A stretch of DNA of 64,000 bases, taken from contig NZ_CP131914.1 in the NCBI RefSeq assembly GCF_040529045.1, forward strand, positions 443,001 through 507,000. Reading direction: 5' to 3'. Positions 1 through 8,093 of this stretch are shown one piece after another. The notes under the pieces were generated by a model. It worked only from the letters and a program-made list of their open reading frames with translations, did not search any database and was not told the DNA's origin. Each line of letters starts with the position of its first letter. Within the stretch, counting starts at the first letter, position 1. This DNA is from Xanthomonas indica. Lineage in GTDB: Bacteria > Pseudomonadota > Gammaproteobacteria > Xanthomonadales > Xanthomonadaceae. Position numbers and translations under genes: made by a program.

Positions 1-53
1 CCCGGGCGAACCTGGAAGCGCTGCGGGGTGAAGGGGTAACCGGGGTAGTTCAT
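1..53 (-). CDS. oleB: OleB, alpha/beta hydrolase, 5' end only (partial)
   Basis: Only the first 17 codons lie in the window, reading MNYPGYPFTPQRFQVRPG from the ATG at 51-53 leftwards off the edge. This N-terminus resembles what I recall of xanthomonad OleB, the alpha/beta hydrolase-fold beta-lactone decarboxylase that makes the final cis-olefin in long-chain olefin (Ole) synthesis. The assignment rests on this short start plus the presence of oleA on the same strand 1.3 kb upstream; oleA and oleB are neighbours in known ole clusters. The body of the protein and its catalytic residues cannot be seen, so another alpha/beta hydrolase is possible. Confidence 0.6.
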   Translation of the reverse strand, partial: MNYPGYPFTPQRFQVRP

Positions 54-139
54 GCGGGACGCTTCTCGGGAGTGGAGACGAGGTGGAATGTTGCATCGCT
101 CGCAACGCCTTGCGCCGGTGGCGAAGGCGCGGGGACGCG

Positions 140-1222
140 TCAGCCGGAGCCCGTTGTATCGGCACCGCGCCCGAGCAATTCGAACAAGGGGAGATTCACA
201 TAGTAGTTGTTGCGGCCGACCCGTCGCTTCTGCAGTACCCCGTCCTGCGCCAGGATATCGAGATACTTGGTGGCGGTCAGACGCGAGACGCCCAGGTCGC
301 GCTGCACGAACTCCACCCGCGTGTACGGATGGTTGAACAGATTGTTGATCAGGTTCTGACTGTAGAACCGGTAGTGCTCGCGAACGCGCTGCTTGGTCTC
401 CTGCAACAGCGCCGTGATCGCGACGATGGTGGCCACCGTCTCGGCAGCGGTGATGGCGACGGCATCGAGCATGTACAGCACCCAGTCTTCCCAAGCGTCG
501 TCTTCGCGCACCGCCTGCAGCAAACGGTAGTACTCCGGCTTGGTCCGGACGACATGCCGGCTGAGGTACAGCACGGGGATATCGAGCAGGCGCTCCTTGA
601 CCAGGTACAACACGTTGAGGATGCGCCCGGTGCGGCCATTGCCGTCATAGAACGGATGGATGCTTTCGAACTGGTGATGGATCAGCGCCATCTTCACCAG
701 CGGATCCGCCGCGAACGGCGGCGCATCATGGATGAATCGCTCCAGTTCGCCCATCAGGCGGACGACATCATCGGCGCCTTGCGGCGGTTCGTAGACCACC
801 TTCCCCAACCCGTCACGCAATGTGGTTCCCGGGAGTTTGCGGAAACCTGCCCGGTTGCATTCGAGCTGCTCCTGGACGCCGACGACCGTATTGAGGGTCA
901 GCAATCCCGACACCCGCACCTGCTCGAATCCTTCGCGCAGTGCTTGTCGATAGCGCAGCACTTCCTTGATCGCCGTGCCGGTCGCATCGGCCGGATTGTC
1001 TTCGCGGTACAGGTCGTCCTGGGTGGTGACGATGTTTTCGATCGCCGAACTGTCCCGCGCTTCCTGCAGGGTCAGCGTGTTGATCAAGATGTTCTGGTTC
1101 GGGATGCTGGCGGCGACGCCTTTCAATTCCGCCAGGCTGCGACTGGCGATCGTGAGTCGCTTCAGGATCGCCGTTGTGTCGAACCGGGTCGGATCCAGGT
1201 GCTGTAAGGCGGAGAGGGGCAT
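140..1222 (-). CDS. Fic-domain protein (probable AMP-transferase) with C-terminal winged helix
   Basis: About 360 residues from the ATG at 1222; an ATG 18 bp further upstream (1240) is also possible. The Fic core HPFYDGNGRTGR lies at residues 189-200 with His189 as the catalytic base, so the active site looks intact. An inhibitory-helix motif of the (S/T)xxxE(G/N) type, SSAIEN, sits at about 58-63 with Glu62, placing it among self-inhibited class II Fic enzymes. These usually transfer AMP from ATP to a hydroxyl on a target protein. The C-terminus (about 300-350) reads as a winged-helix DNA-binding module (VSRLTATKYLDIL...), as in many stand-alone bacterial Fic proteins. It lies between oleA and oleB on the same strand. 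Its target is unknown. Confidence 0.9.
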   Translation of the reverse strand: MPLSALQHLDPTRFDTTAILKRLTIASRSLAELKGVAASIPNQNILINTLTLQEARDSSAIENIVTTQDDLYREDNPADATGTAIKEVLRYRQALREGFEQVRVSGLLTLNTVVGVQEQLECNRAGFRKLPGTTLRDGLGKVVYEPPQGADDVVRLMGELERFIHDAPPFAADPLVKMALIHHQFESIHPFYDGNGRTGRILNVLYLVKERLLDIPVLYLSRHVVRTKPEYYRLLQAVREDDAWEDWVLYMLDAVAITAAETVATIVAITALLQETKQRVREHYRFYSQNLINNLFNHPYTRVEFVQRDLGVSRLTATKYLDILAQDGVLQKRRVGRNNYYVNLPLFELLGRGADTTGSG

Positions 1223-1256
1223 CGCGGCCGCCACATGCAAAGAAAAGCGGAGTTTA

Positions 1257-1307
1257 GATGCATTTCTGCATCGACATGCATAATTTCAGGAAGAAATTAT
1301 GCATGTC
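1257..1307. promoter_or_regulatory. Two adjacent ATGCAT-rich inverted repeats between oleA and fic
   Basis: First repeat, 1257-1272: GATGCA, 4-nt spacer, TGCATC. Directly next to it, 1273-1307: a perfect 15-bp arm GACATGCATAATTTC, spacer AGGAA, and its reverse complement. The block lies just upstream of the fic start and just downstream of the oleA stop. It is AT-rich against a very GC-rich background. Likely roles are an operator for the Fic protein's winged helix (autoregulation) or a stem at the end of oleA; there is no U-run on the minus strand typical of an intrinsic terminator. Confidence 0.6.
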
Positions 1308-1340
1308 CAGCGCCATGACACGCCGAAGTGCGTGCTCCGC

Positions 1341-2357
1341 TTACCAAACCACCTCGGCCATCGAACAGTTCAGGCCCGAGCCGATGCCCATCAGCGCGAT
1401 CCGGTCGCCCTTCTTCAGGCGGCCCAGCTCGCGCAGCTTGCTGAGCACGATCGGCACGCTGGCCGGGCCGATGTTGCCGTATTCGCCGAAGATGGTCATG
1501 ACCTTCTTCTGGTCGATCCCGAAGCTCTTCATGAAGGCCTTGGTGTGCGGAAGGCTGACCTGGTGGATGACGAACTGGTCCAGTTCGTCCACGGCCCAAC
1601 CCAGCGCCTGCCGGGCAGCGGCGAAGGTCTTCTGGCCCAGCTTGAGGCCTTCGATCAGCAGCATGCGGGTGTCGGTGACCATGCGGTCCATGTTGCCCCG
1701 GCACAGGGAGTTCCACTGCGTGGCCGAGCGGGTCACGCCACCGCGGTAGCGCGGCGCATCCGGTGCCAGGTCGGTACGCGCCATCACCATCGCCACGGCA
1801 CCGCAACCCAGGGTCAGGGTCGCCATCTCGTCGCGGAAGGCGTCAGCGGTCAGGTCCTGCGAGGCCATCCGCTCCAGGGTCTTCTCGTACACCAGGTTGG
1901 CGGTCTCGCCATCGACCACCATCGCGTAGTCGATCTCGCCACGCTCGATCATCCGCGCCGCGATGTCCATGCCGTTGATGAAGGCCAGGCAGGCATTGGC
2001 GACGTCGAAGGTCATGCACTGCTCGCTCACGCCCAGGTTGCCGGCGACGATGCTGGCGGTGGACGGCTCCAGGTAATCGCGGCTGACCGAGGTGTTGACC
2101 AGCAGCCCGACCTGTCCAGCCTCGATGCCCGCATCGCTCATCGCCTTGCGCGCCGCCAGCGTCGCCACATCGGAAGCCTGCAGGTCCTGGTCCCACATGC
2201 GCCGCGCGTGGACGCCGGCGATGTCGCCGAGCACGTCGGCACGGATCCGCAGCCGGTCCAAGGTAGGCTGCAGGCGCGCGTTGATCTGCTTGGAGGTCAG
2301 CGTGTGCGGCGCGTCGATATGCGCCAGTCCCGCGATCGAGACGTTGGTGAAGAGCAT
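1341..2357 (-). CDS. oleA: OleA, acyl-CoA head-to-head condensing thiolase-fold enzyme
   Basis: 338 residues from the ATG at 2357, which gives the N-terminus MLFTNVSIAGLAHIDAPHTL as I recall it for X. campestris OleA; the reading frame extends 12 codons further up without support. OleA condenses two fatty acyl-CoAs to a 2-alkyl-3-ketoacyl product, the first step of long-chain olefin synthesis. Active-site residues are all present: Glu97 (YLEPST), the nucleophile Cys123 (VANACLAF), His265 (FVIHQVS) and Asn295 (YGNIGP). They match the published OleA catalytic set if one allows a 20-residue numbering offset. It resembles FabH (KAS III) but the sequence fits OleA much better. The downstream genes on the strand are fic and then oleB. 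Confidence 0.95.
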   Translation of the reverse strand: MLFTNVSIAGLAHIDAPHTLTSKQINARLQPTLDRLRIRADVLGDIAGVHARRMWDQDLQASDVATLAARKAMSDAGIEAGQVGLLVNTSVSRDYLEPSTASIVAGNLGVSEQCMTFDVANACLAFINGMDIAARMIERGEIDYAMVVDGETANLVYEKTLERMASQDLTADAFRDEMATLTLGCGAVAMVMARTDLAPDAPRYRGGVTRSATQWNSLCRGNMDRMVTDTRMLLIEGLKLGQKTFAAARQALGWAVDELDQFVIHQVSLPHTKAFMKSFGIDQKKVMTIFGEYGNIGPASVPIVLSKLRELGRLKKGDRIALMGIGSGLNCSMAEVVW

Positions 2358-2459
2358 CGAGGTGTACGCCAGGGTCAGGCGAGGGGGCGCCAATTCTAGC
2401 GGTTACACCGTTTTACCGCATCTTTAACAAATCCCTGGAAAGCGTATGGTCTGAGCGGT

Positions 2460-2777
2460 TCAGCGACCGCCGCACTGGTAGGCGGTGAAGCGCTGGTCGC
2501 CGTCGACCGGGTCGCCCATCGCCTGCACGGTGTTGGCGCCCACGCCGGGCGCCTCGTTGCGGGCCAGGGTCTCCAGCTCTTCGCGGACCCGCAGCGGGCT
2601 GCGCTGGTAGAAGCCGACGCTGCTCTTCACCGACACCACCACCTCGCCGCGCTTCTCGCAACCGCTGGCGGCCTGCCCGGGCGACAGGACCCGCACCCCT
2701 TTGCCTTCCGGCGCCATCGGCACCCAGGTGCAGCCGGCGAGCGTGGCGAGCAGGACGAAGGCGATCGGTAGACGCAT
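2460..2777 (-). CDS. DUF4156-type small lipoprotein
   Basis: 105 residues from the ATG at 2777. The N-terminus MRLPIAFVLLATLAGCTWVP is a lipoprotein signal with lipobox LAGC, so the mature protein starts at Cys16. The mature part has GVRVLSPGQ..GCEKRGEV and two further cysteines, as in the DUF4156 family (RcsF-like in layout). Members are thought to be outer-membrane-anchored, but their function is not established. The gene follows the M16 peptidase gene on the same strand, about 125 bp downstream. Confidence 0.8.
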   Translation of the reverse strand: MRLPIAFVLLATLAGCTWVPMAPEGKGVRVLSPGQAASGCEKRGEVVVSVKSSVGFYQRSPLRVREELETLARNEAPGVGANTVQAMGDPVDGDQRFTAYQCGGR

Positions 2778-2902
2778 GGAGGGGCCCGTTGGCAGGTGAA
2801 TCCGGATTGTGCCGCAAAACGCTGAATCCGCCATGACACGGCCGGCGCGGTCGCCCGTCCTGCCACGGCGCGCGCCGGCGAGTGCCGACGCGCGTCGCCC
2901 GA

Positions 2903-5779
2903 TCAGCGCGGCGCGGGGGCCGCCGCCGCACCGCCCTGCGGCACGCCGTCGGCATCGATCACCGTGACCTCGCCCAACTTCAGCGCGCGCACCGGCGCCT
3001 CGATCTGCTTCAAGTCGCCCACCACCACCCAGGTCAGGCTGTTCGGGTCGAGCATCGACGCCGCCTCGCGCACCTGCGCCGGGGTCATCGCCTCGATCTC
3101 GGCCTTGCGCTTGAACACGTAGTCGTCGGGACGGCCATAGCGGACGATGCCACCGATCGCGCCCATCACCGAACTGGCGGTCTCGTAGGCGCCGGGCAAG
3201 CTCAGGGTCTGGATGTTGCGGATGCGCGCCACCTCCTCCGCCGTCGGCGGCGCCTTGCCGTTGGCGAAGGCGCTGATCTCCTTGGCCATTTCCTGCAACG
3301 CGGGCGCGGTCTTGTCGATCTGCACCGGCGCCGAGGCGGTCCACGGCCGCTGGCCGAGCGCGCTGGCCGCGCCGCTGCGCGCGCCGTAGGACCAATGCTT
3401 GTTCTCGCGCAGATTCATGTTCAGGCGCGAGGTGAAATCGCCGCCGATCACGCCGTTGGCCATGTCGAAGCGGACCGACGCCGCATCGGTGGTCGGCGGC
3501 ACCAGTTCCGAGGCGAACAGGTTGGCCTGCACCGCGCCGGGCTGGTCGATCAAGTACACGCGCGGCTTGGCCGGCCGCGCCACGCTGGCCGTGGCCGGCA
3601 CCGACGGCGCCTGGCCCTCGCCCTTCCAGTCGCCGAACTGCGCGTCGAGCAGCGGCACGATCTCGCCCAGGGTGGTGTCGCCGACCACGATCAGGGTGGC
3701 GTTCTCCGGGCGTACCCAGTCGCGGTGGAAGTCGACCAGGTCCTCGCGCTGCAGCGCCGCGATCGCCGCCTCGGTGCCGGTGCCGCTGAACGGGATCGCA
3801 TACGGATGGCCGGCGCCGTACAGCAGCGGCGGCAGTACCCGCATCGCCACGCCGTTGGGCTGCGCCTTCTCCTGGCGGATGCCGGCGATCCAGCTGGCGC
3901 GGATCCGCTCGATCTCGTTCGGCGCAAAACGCGGCCGCCGCAGCATGTCCGCATACAGCGCCAGCGACGGCGCCAGGTTCTCCTTCAGCGCCGACAGATA
4001 GGCATTGCTGCCGTCCAGCGAAGCGCCGGCGGACAGCGACGCGCCCAGGGCATCGGCCGCATCGGCGAACGCCAGCGCATCGCGCTCGCCGGCACCCTCG
4101 TCGAGCATGCCCATGGCGAAACTGGCCGTGCCCGGCTTGCGCCCCTGGTCGGCGCTGTACCCGCCCTTGAATTCGTAGCTGAACTGCACCACCGGCACGT
4201 CGTGGCGCTCGGCCAGGATCACCGTGCTGCCGTTCTTCAGCGTGGCGCGCTGCAGCGCCGGGAACTTCAGCTGCGGGAACTGGGTGGTCTTGGGCGGGCC
4301 GGCGCTGCGATCGACCACGCTGGGCAGCGCGCTGTATTTGGGATCGACCGGCGGCGGATTCAGCGGCGCCGGCTGCACGGTCGGCTCTTCGGCCATCGCC
4401 ACGCGCTCGCCCGGCTGCACCAGCAAGGTGTAGTCGCCCTTGCCCAGCCATTTGCGGCCGACCGCGGTGAGATCGCGCGGGCGGGTGGAGGCGATGGTCG
4501 CCAGCGAGGTGCGGAAGCAGCCGGGGTCGCCGGTGTAGACCGCGCACTCGGCCAGCACGTCGGCCTTGCCGCCGAAGCCGCCGATGCGTTCGACGCCACG
4601 GATGAAGCCGGCGCGGAACGCGGTCTTGGCGCGCGCCAGTTCCGCCTTGTCCGGGCCCTTGTCCAGCAGCCGGCGCACTTCCTCGTCGATCGCCGCCTCG
4701 ACCCTGGCCGGGTCCACGCCCTGCTTGACCATGGCGATGATGCCGAAGCCGGAGCCGAGCTGCGACGGCCACACCGAGGCACTGATCTGGTCGACCAGCT
4801 TGTCCTCGTGGACCAGGCGCCGATCCAGCCGCGAGGACTTGGCGCCGCCCAGCACCTGCGCCAGCAACTGCAGGCGGTCGACATCCTCGGTGCCGGTCTG
4901 GGCCACGTTCCAGACCCGGTAGATCCGCGTCTGCGGCACCTTGTCGGTCATGGTCTCGCGGGTGGACTGGCTGCGCTGGGCCACGTCGACCTTGGGCTGG
5001 GCCATGGTCGGGCCGGCGGGAATGTCGCCGAAGTAGCGCGCCACCTTCTCCTTGGCGGTGGCCACGTCGATGTCGCCGGCCAGCACCAGCACCGCGTTGT
5101 TGGGCCCGTACCAGGTGCGGAACCATTGCTTCACGTCGGCCAGCGAGGCCGCGTTGAGGTCGTTCATCGAGCCGATGACGGTGTGGTGGTACGGGTGGCC
5201 GGCCGGGTACAGCGCGCGGCTCAGCCGGCTCCAGGCCTGCCCGTATGGCTGGTTCTCGCCCTGGCGCTTCTCGTTCTGGACCACCCCGCGCTGTTCGTCC
5301 AGCGCGGCCTGGTCGATGGCGCCGAGCAGGTGGCCCATGCGGTCCGATTCCATCCACAGCGCCATGTCCAGCGCAGTGGTCGGCACGTTCTCGAAGTAAT
5401 TGGTGCGGTCGCTGTTGGTGGTGCCGTTCTGGTCGGTGACGCCGACCTGCTTGAACGGCTCGAAGAACTCGCCGTGGTGGTTCTCGCTGCCCTGGAACAT
5501 CAGGTGCTCGAACAGATGCGCGAACCCGGTGCGCCCGGCCGGCTCGTCCTTGGCACCGACGTGGTACCAGAGGTTGACCGCCACGATCGGCGCCTTGCGA
5601 TCGGTGTGCACCACCACCCGCAGTCCGTTGGGCAGGGTGAATTGCTCATAGGCGATATCCACCGACGTGGCGGCGGCGGGCCTGGCCGCCGCCGAGGGCG
5701 GCGCATAGCTCAGTGCGCCGAGCGCGGCGAACAGGGCGAGAGCCAGCAGGGTGCCACGCGGGCGGGTCGAGACGGTCAT
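2903..5779 (-). CDS. M16 family zinc metallopeptidase, two-domain, exported
   Basis: 958 residues from the ATG at 5779; that start is followed by a signal peptide (residues 1-32, ending PPSAAA). The N-terminal M16 domain has the inverted zinc motif HLFEH (His88, Glu91, His92) with the distal ligand Glu170 in DEQRGVVQNEKRQ. The second half (about 500-950) is a second M16 fold lacking HxxEH, as usual for the inactive partner half in periplasmic pitrilysin/insulinase-like enzymes. It probably degrades small peptides or processed fragments in the periplasm. Frame-open codons upstream of 5779 carry no signal sequence and are unlikely to be translated. Confidence 0.93.
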   Translation of the reverse strand: MTVSTRPRGTLLALALFAALGALSYAPPSAAARPAAATSVDIAYEQFTLPNGLRVVVHTDRKAPIVAVNLWYHVGAKDEPAGRTGFAHLFEHLMFQGSENHHGEFFEPFKQVGVTDQNGTTNSDRTNYFENVPTTALDMALWMESDRMGHLLGAIDQAALDEQRGVVQNEKRQGENQPYGQAWSRLSRALYPAGHPYHHTVIGSMNDLNAASLADVKQWFRTWYGPNNAVLVLAGDIDVATAKEKVARYFGDIPAGPTMAQPKVDVAQRSQSTRETMTDKVPQTRIYRVWNVAQTGTEDVDRLQLLAQVLGGAKSSRLDRRLVHEDKLVDQISASVWPSQLGSGFGIIAMVKQGVDPARVEAAIDEEVRRLLDKGPDKAELARAKTAFRAGFIRGVERIGGFGGKADVLAECAVYTGDPGCFRTSLATIASTRPRDLTAVGRKWLGKGDYTLLVQPGERVAMAEEPTVQPAPLNPPPVDPKYSALPSVVDRSAGPPKTTQFPQLKFPALQRATLKNGSTVILAERHDVPVVQFSYEFKGGYSADQGRKPGTASFAMGMLDEGAGERDALAFADAADALGASLSAGASLDGSNAYLSALKENLAPSLALYADMLRRPRFAPNEIERIRASWIAGIRQEKAQPNGVAMRVLPPLLYGAGHPYAIPFSGTGTEAAIAALQREDLVDFHRDWVRPENATLIVVGDTTLGEIVPLLDAQFGDWKGEGQAPSVPATASVARPAKPRVYLIDQPGAVQANLFASELVPPTTDAASVRFDMANGVIGGDFTSRLNMNLRENKHWSYGARSGAASALGQRPWTASAPVQIDKTAPALQEMAKEISAFANGKAPPTAEEVARIRNIQTLSLPGAYETASSVMGAIGGIVRYGRPDDYVFKRKAEIEAMTPAQVREAASMLDPNSLTWVVVGDLKQIEAPVRALKLGEVTVIDADGVPQGGAAAAPAPR

Positions 5780-6029
5780 GCGGATCCTTCTTCCTTGGGG
5801 CCGATGAAACAGCCGGTGAACGCCGATCGTACCGGGCGTCCCGCACGGCGCGTATTCCGCCGTTGTCGCTGAGGTCCTGCTTCGACGGCGTCGCGACCGC
5901 GCCGCCAAAGGGTCGACGGCCGCCACGACGGGCGCCGCGGTGTCCGTGTCCGGCGTACGCGAGCGCCCGGGTGTCCGCCCGCGGACACTCCAGAGAGATC
6001 AATTCCTCTTGAAATACAGACACTTGTAG
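5780..6029. other. Intergenic region upstream of the M16 gene
   Basis: Non-coding stretch between the divergent M16 gene (minus) and the repeat-protein gene (plus). Open frames here have no credible product. Apart from the sigma-54 promoter annotated at 6030-6047 nothing specific was recognised. Confidence 0.5.
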
Positions 6030-6047
6030 TTGGCACGCAGCCTGCTT
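6030..6047 (+). promoter_or_regulatory. Sigma-54 (RpoN) -24/-12 promoter
   Basis: The sequence TTGGCACGCAGCCTGCTT has the -24 GG at 6032-6033 and the -12 GC at 6044-6045, exactly 10 bp apart. It matches the TTGGCACG-N4-TTGCW consensus except for one base in the -12 element. It would give a transcript start near 6057 and a leader of about 135 nt before the repeat-protein gene at 6194. Confidence 0.75.
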
Positions 6048-6193
6048 GAACACCCTCAAGCGCGAAAGCCGACGCCGCATTAGTGAATGCAAGCTTAATG
6101 AAACAACGCAACACGAAAAAGTTCTTGCAGCCCCTGATTAGGTGTACTACCTTACTACCACACCACTGATCAACAACACCAACGAGGCCCGCC

Positions 6194-6670
6194 ATGAAAA
6201 CCACCACCCTGCTCCTGACCGCCGCCATCGCCGCCCTGTTCGCCGCCCCGTCCTTCGCCGCCACGCAGATCGCCACCCTGGACACCGTGCAGGTGCGTCC
6301 GTCGGCCGAACAGATCGCCCAGCGCAATGTCGAGCAGACCAGCGGCATCGCCACCCTCGCCGCCGTGCAGGTGCGTCCCTCCGCCGAGCAGATCGCCCAG
6401 CGCGAGGCCGAACTGTCCAGCCACATCGCCACTCTGGCCGCGGTGCAGGTGCGCCCGTCGGCCGAGCAGCTGGCCGAACGCGACATGGAACAGGCCGCCG
6501 GCCAGCACGTGGTGACCCTGGCCACCGTGCAGGTGCGTCCGGACGCGGACATGGGCAGCATGCTGGCGATCGGCGACGTGGTCGGCCAGACGCTGGACAC
6601 CGCGATGCTGCAGCTGCAGCCGAGCCTGCAGAAGCTGGGCCAGGACCTGGCGGTCGGCCTGGTGCGCTGA
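6194..6670 (+). CDS. Small secreted protein with VQVRPSAEQ tandem repeats
   Basis: 158 residues. A clear signal peptide (residues 1-23, ending PSFAA) is followed by three near-identical units starting IATL at residues 26, 52 and 78, and a divergent fourth at 106 (VVTL). The unit core is IATLxxVQVRPSAEQ(I/L)AxR, 26, 26 and 28 residues long. The C-terminus (120-158) is a non-repeated helix-like segment. No cysteines and no known domain were recognised; the product is probably periplasmic or extracellular. It is preceded by a good sigma-54 promoter, so expression is probably conditional. trmL starts 41 bp downstream, so read-through is possible. Function unknown. Confidence 0.8.
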   Translation: MKTTTLLLTAAIAALFAAPSFAATQIATLDTVQVRPSAEQIAQRNVEQTSGIATLAAVQVRPSAEQIAQREAELSSHIATLAAVQVRPSAEQLAERDMEQAAGQHVVTLATVQVRPDADMGSMLAIGDVVGQTLDTAMLQLQPSLQKLGQDLAVGLVR

Positions 6671-6711
6671 ACCCGCCCCAAGCCCGCCGCGCCGGCGCGT
6701 ACACTGCGCCG

Positions 6712-7191
6712 ATGATCGCCACCCCAACGCTGCACGTTCTGCTGTACCAGCCGGAGATTCCACCCAACACGGGCAACGTCATCCGCCTCTGCGCCAATAC
6801 CGGCGCGCAATTGCACCTGATCGAGCCGCTGGGCTTCGACCTCGGCGACCGCCAGCTCAAGCGCGCCGGCCTGGACTACCACGAATACGCCCGACTGCAG
6901 GTCCACGCATCGCTGGAAGCGGCCCTGCAGGCCATCGCCCCCCGCCGCCTGTTCGCCCTCAGCACCCGCAGCAGCACCCGCTACGACACGCCCGCCTTCG
7001 CCGACGGCGACGCCTTCCTGTTCGGCCCGGAAACCCGCGGCCTGCCGGACGCCGTGCTGGAGCAGGTGCCCGACGCGCAGCGCCTGCGCCTGCCGATGCA
7101 GCCACACAACCGCAGCCTCAACCTGTCCAACGCGGTGGCGGTGGTCGTGTTCGAGGCCTGGCGGCAACTGGGATTCCCCGGCGCCGACTGA
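6712..7191 (+). CDS. trmL: tRNA (cytidine(34)-2'-O)-methyltransferase TrmL
   Basis: 159 residues from the ATG at 6712. SPOUT-class methyltransferase: N-terminal LLYQPEIPPNTGNVIRLCAN, the SAM-binding knot segments LFGPETRGLP and LRLPMQPHNRSLNLSNAVAVVV. TrmL methylates the ribose of the wobble base (C34/cmnm5U34) in tRNA-Leu isoacceptors. Length is typical of the family. It may be co-transcribed from the sigma-54 promoter upstream of the repeat-protein gene, or have its own promoter in the 41-bp gap. Confidence 0.95.
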   Translation: MIATPTLHVLLYQPEIPPNTGNVIRLCANTGAQLHLIEPLGFDLGDRQLKRAGLDYHEYARLQVHASLEAALQAIAPRRLFALSTRSSTRYDTPAFADGDAFLFGPETRGLPDAVLEQVPDAQRLRLPMQPHNRSLNLSNAVAVVVFEAWRQLGFPGAD

Positions 7192-7239
7192 GCACCAGCG
7201 GCGCCGCCGAGACGCGAACCGCGAGGGCGTTAGCGCGGG

Positions 7240-7944
7240 TCAGGACAGGTCGTGCAGGTCCTTGCCGAGCACCGGCCCCAGGCTCCAATCGGAGAAGCGG
7301 ACCTTCAATCCCTCGCGTTCCGGCGTGCACGTCATCGGGCCGACGAGGTAGGAGGACGCCACGGGGAACGGGCACAGCCGCACCAGCGGCCAGTACTTGC
7401 CGTCGCGCGAGACCTGCAGGCGCAGCACGCCCTTGTCCACGGTGGCACGCATCCAGAAATCCGAGGCGTCGGCTTCGTACGGGCCGGTGGCCCAGTCCGA
7501 GCGGCCATCGGTCAACACGCTGCTGAGCATCGGCCGGCCGTCGCTCAGTTCGATGCCAGCCTTGACCCAACGGCGCGCGTCGATCCGGACCATGAGGCCG
7601 GCCTGATCGTAGAGCTGTTCGAAGTTCCCACGGATGCGCAACTGGCAAGTGAAGCGCGCGGGCGCGGCGATGCCGAGGAAATGTCCGCTGTCCCGGGTGA
7701 ACCCGTAGTGGGTTTCGCGCCAGAAATCGGTGCCCTTGTCGGTGACGACCTCGAGCACGCCGCCGGGCAGGAGCCGATGGACCTTGGGCGCGTTGAGCCA
7801 GGTGCCGGCCTCCCAACCGGACGCTGGCGCAGCGCGCGCCCTGGCGGCAGGCGCCCCGGTGGCCAGCACGACACCGCCGGCGGCGAGCCCGCCCAGCGTC
7901 GCGCGGCGAACGATATCCACGTCCCGCTCCCCGGTATTGGCCAT
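7240..7944 (-). CDS. DUF1349 (concanavalin-like) exported protein
   Basis: 234 residues. The N-terminus DIVRRATLGGLAAGGVVLA looks like a twin-arginine (Tat) signal ending near residue 40 (ARARA). The rest matches the DUF1349 beta-sandwich family: TDFWRETHYGFTRDSGHFLG, YDQAGLMVRID, WVKAGIELSDG and SDWATGPY. DUF1349 proteins resemble the C-terminal lectin-like domain of GH43 xylosidases, but no enzyme activity can be assigned here. It is divergent from a TetR gene with a palindrome between them, so it is probably controlled by that regulator. Confidence 0.88.
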   Translation of the reverse strand: MANTGERDVDIVRRATLGGLAAGGVVLATGAPAARARAAPASGWEAGTWLNAPKVHRLLPGGVLEVVTDKGTDFWRETHYGFTRDSGHFLGIAAPARFTCQLRIRGNFEQLYDQAGLMVRIDARRWVKAGIELSDGRPMLSSVLTDGRSDWATGPYEADASDFWMRATVDKGVLRLQVSRDGKYWPLVRLCPFPVASSYLVGPMTCTPEREGLKVRFSDWSLGPVLGKDLHDLS

Positions 7945-8013
7945 CGCCGTGCTCCTCGCGTCGCTGTTTTCGAGGCGCCATCGCGGCGATGGCCTTGGTC
8001 GACCTCATCGGCG

Positions 8014-8035
8014 AATTTGTACATCCGTACCAATT
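8014..8035. promoter_or_regulatory. Candidate TetR operator between divergent genes
   Basis: Imperfect 22-bp palindrome: AATTTGTAC on the left, CGTACCAATT on the right, centred near 8025. Its position between the DUF1349 gene start (7944) and the regulator start (8094) fits a shared operator for both. It also argues against the longer regulator frame that starts at 7989 and runs through the palindrome. Confidence 0.5.
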
Positions 8036-8093
8036 GAGGTGTCAACCGCGAACTGCGATCATCGGCGCTCGTCGAAAACAGCGTTGGGCAGGC

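Noticed and set aside
2460-5357. 965-codon minus-strand frame covering the DUF4156 lipoprotein and part of the M16 gene
   Set aside because: Only the last 105 codons look like a protein (the lipoprotein); the rest is the M16 gene in the wrong frame.
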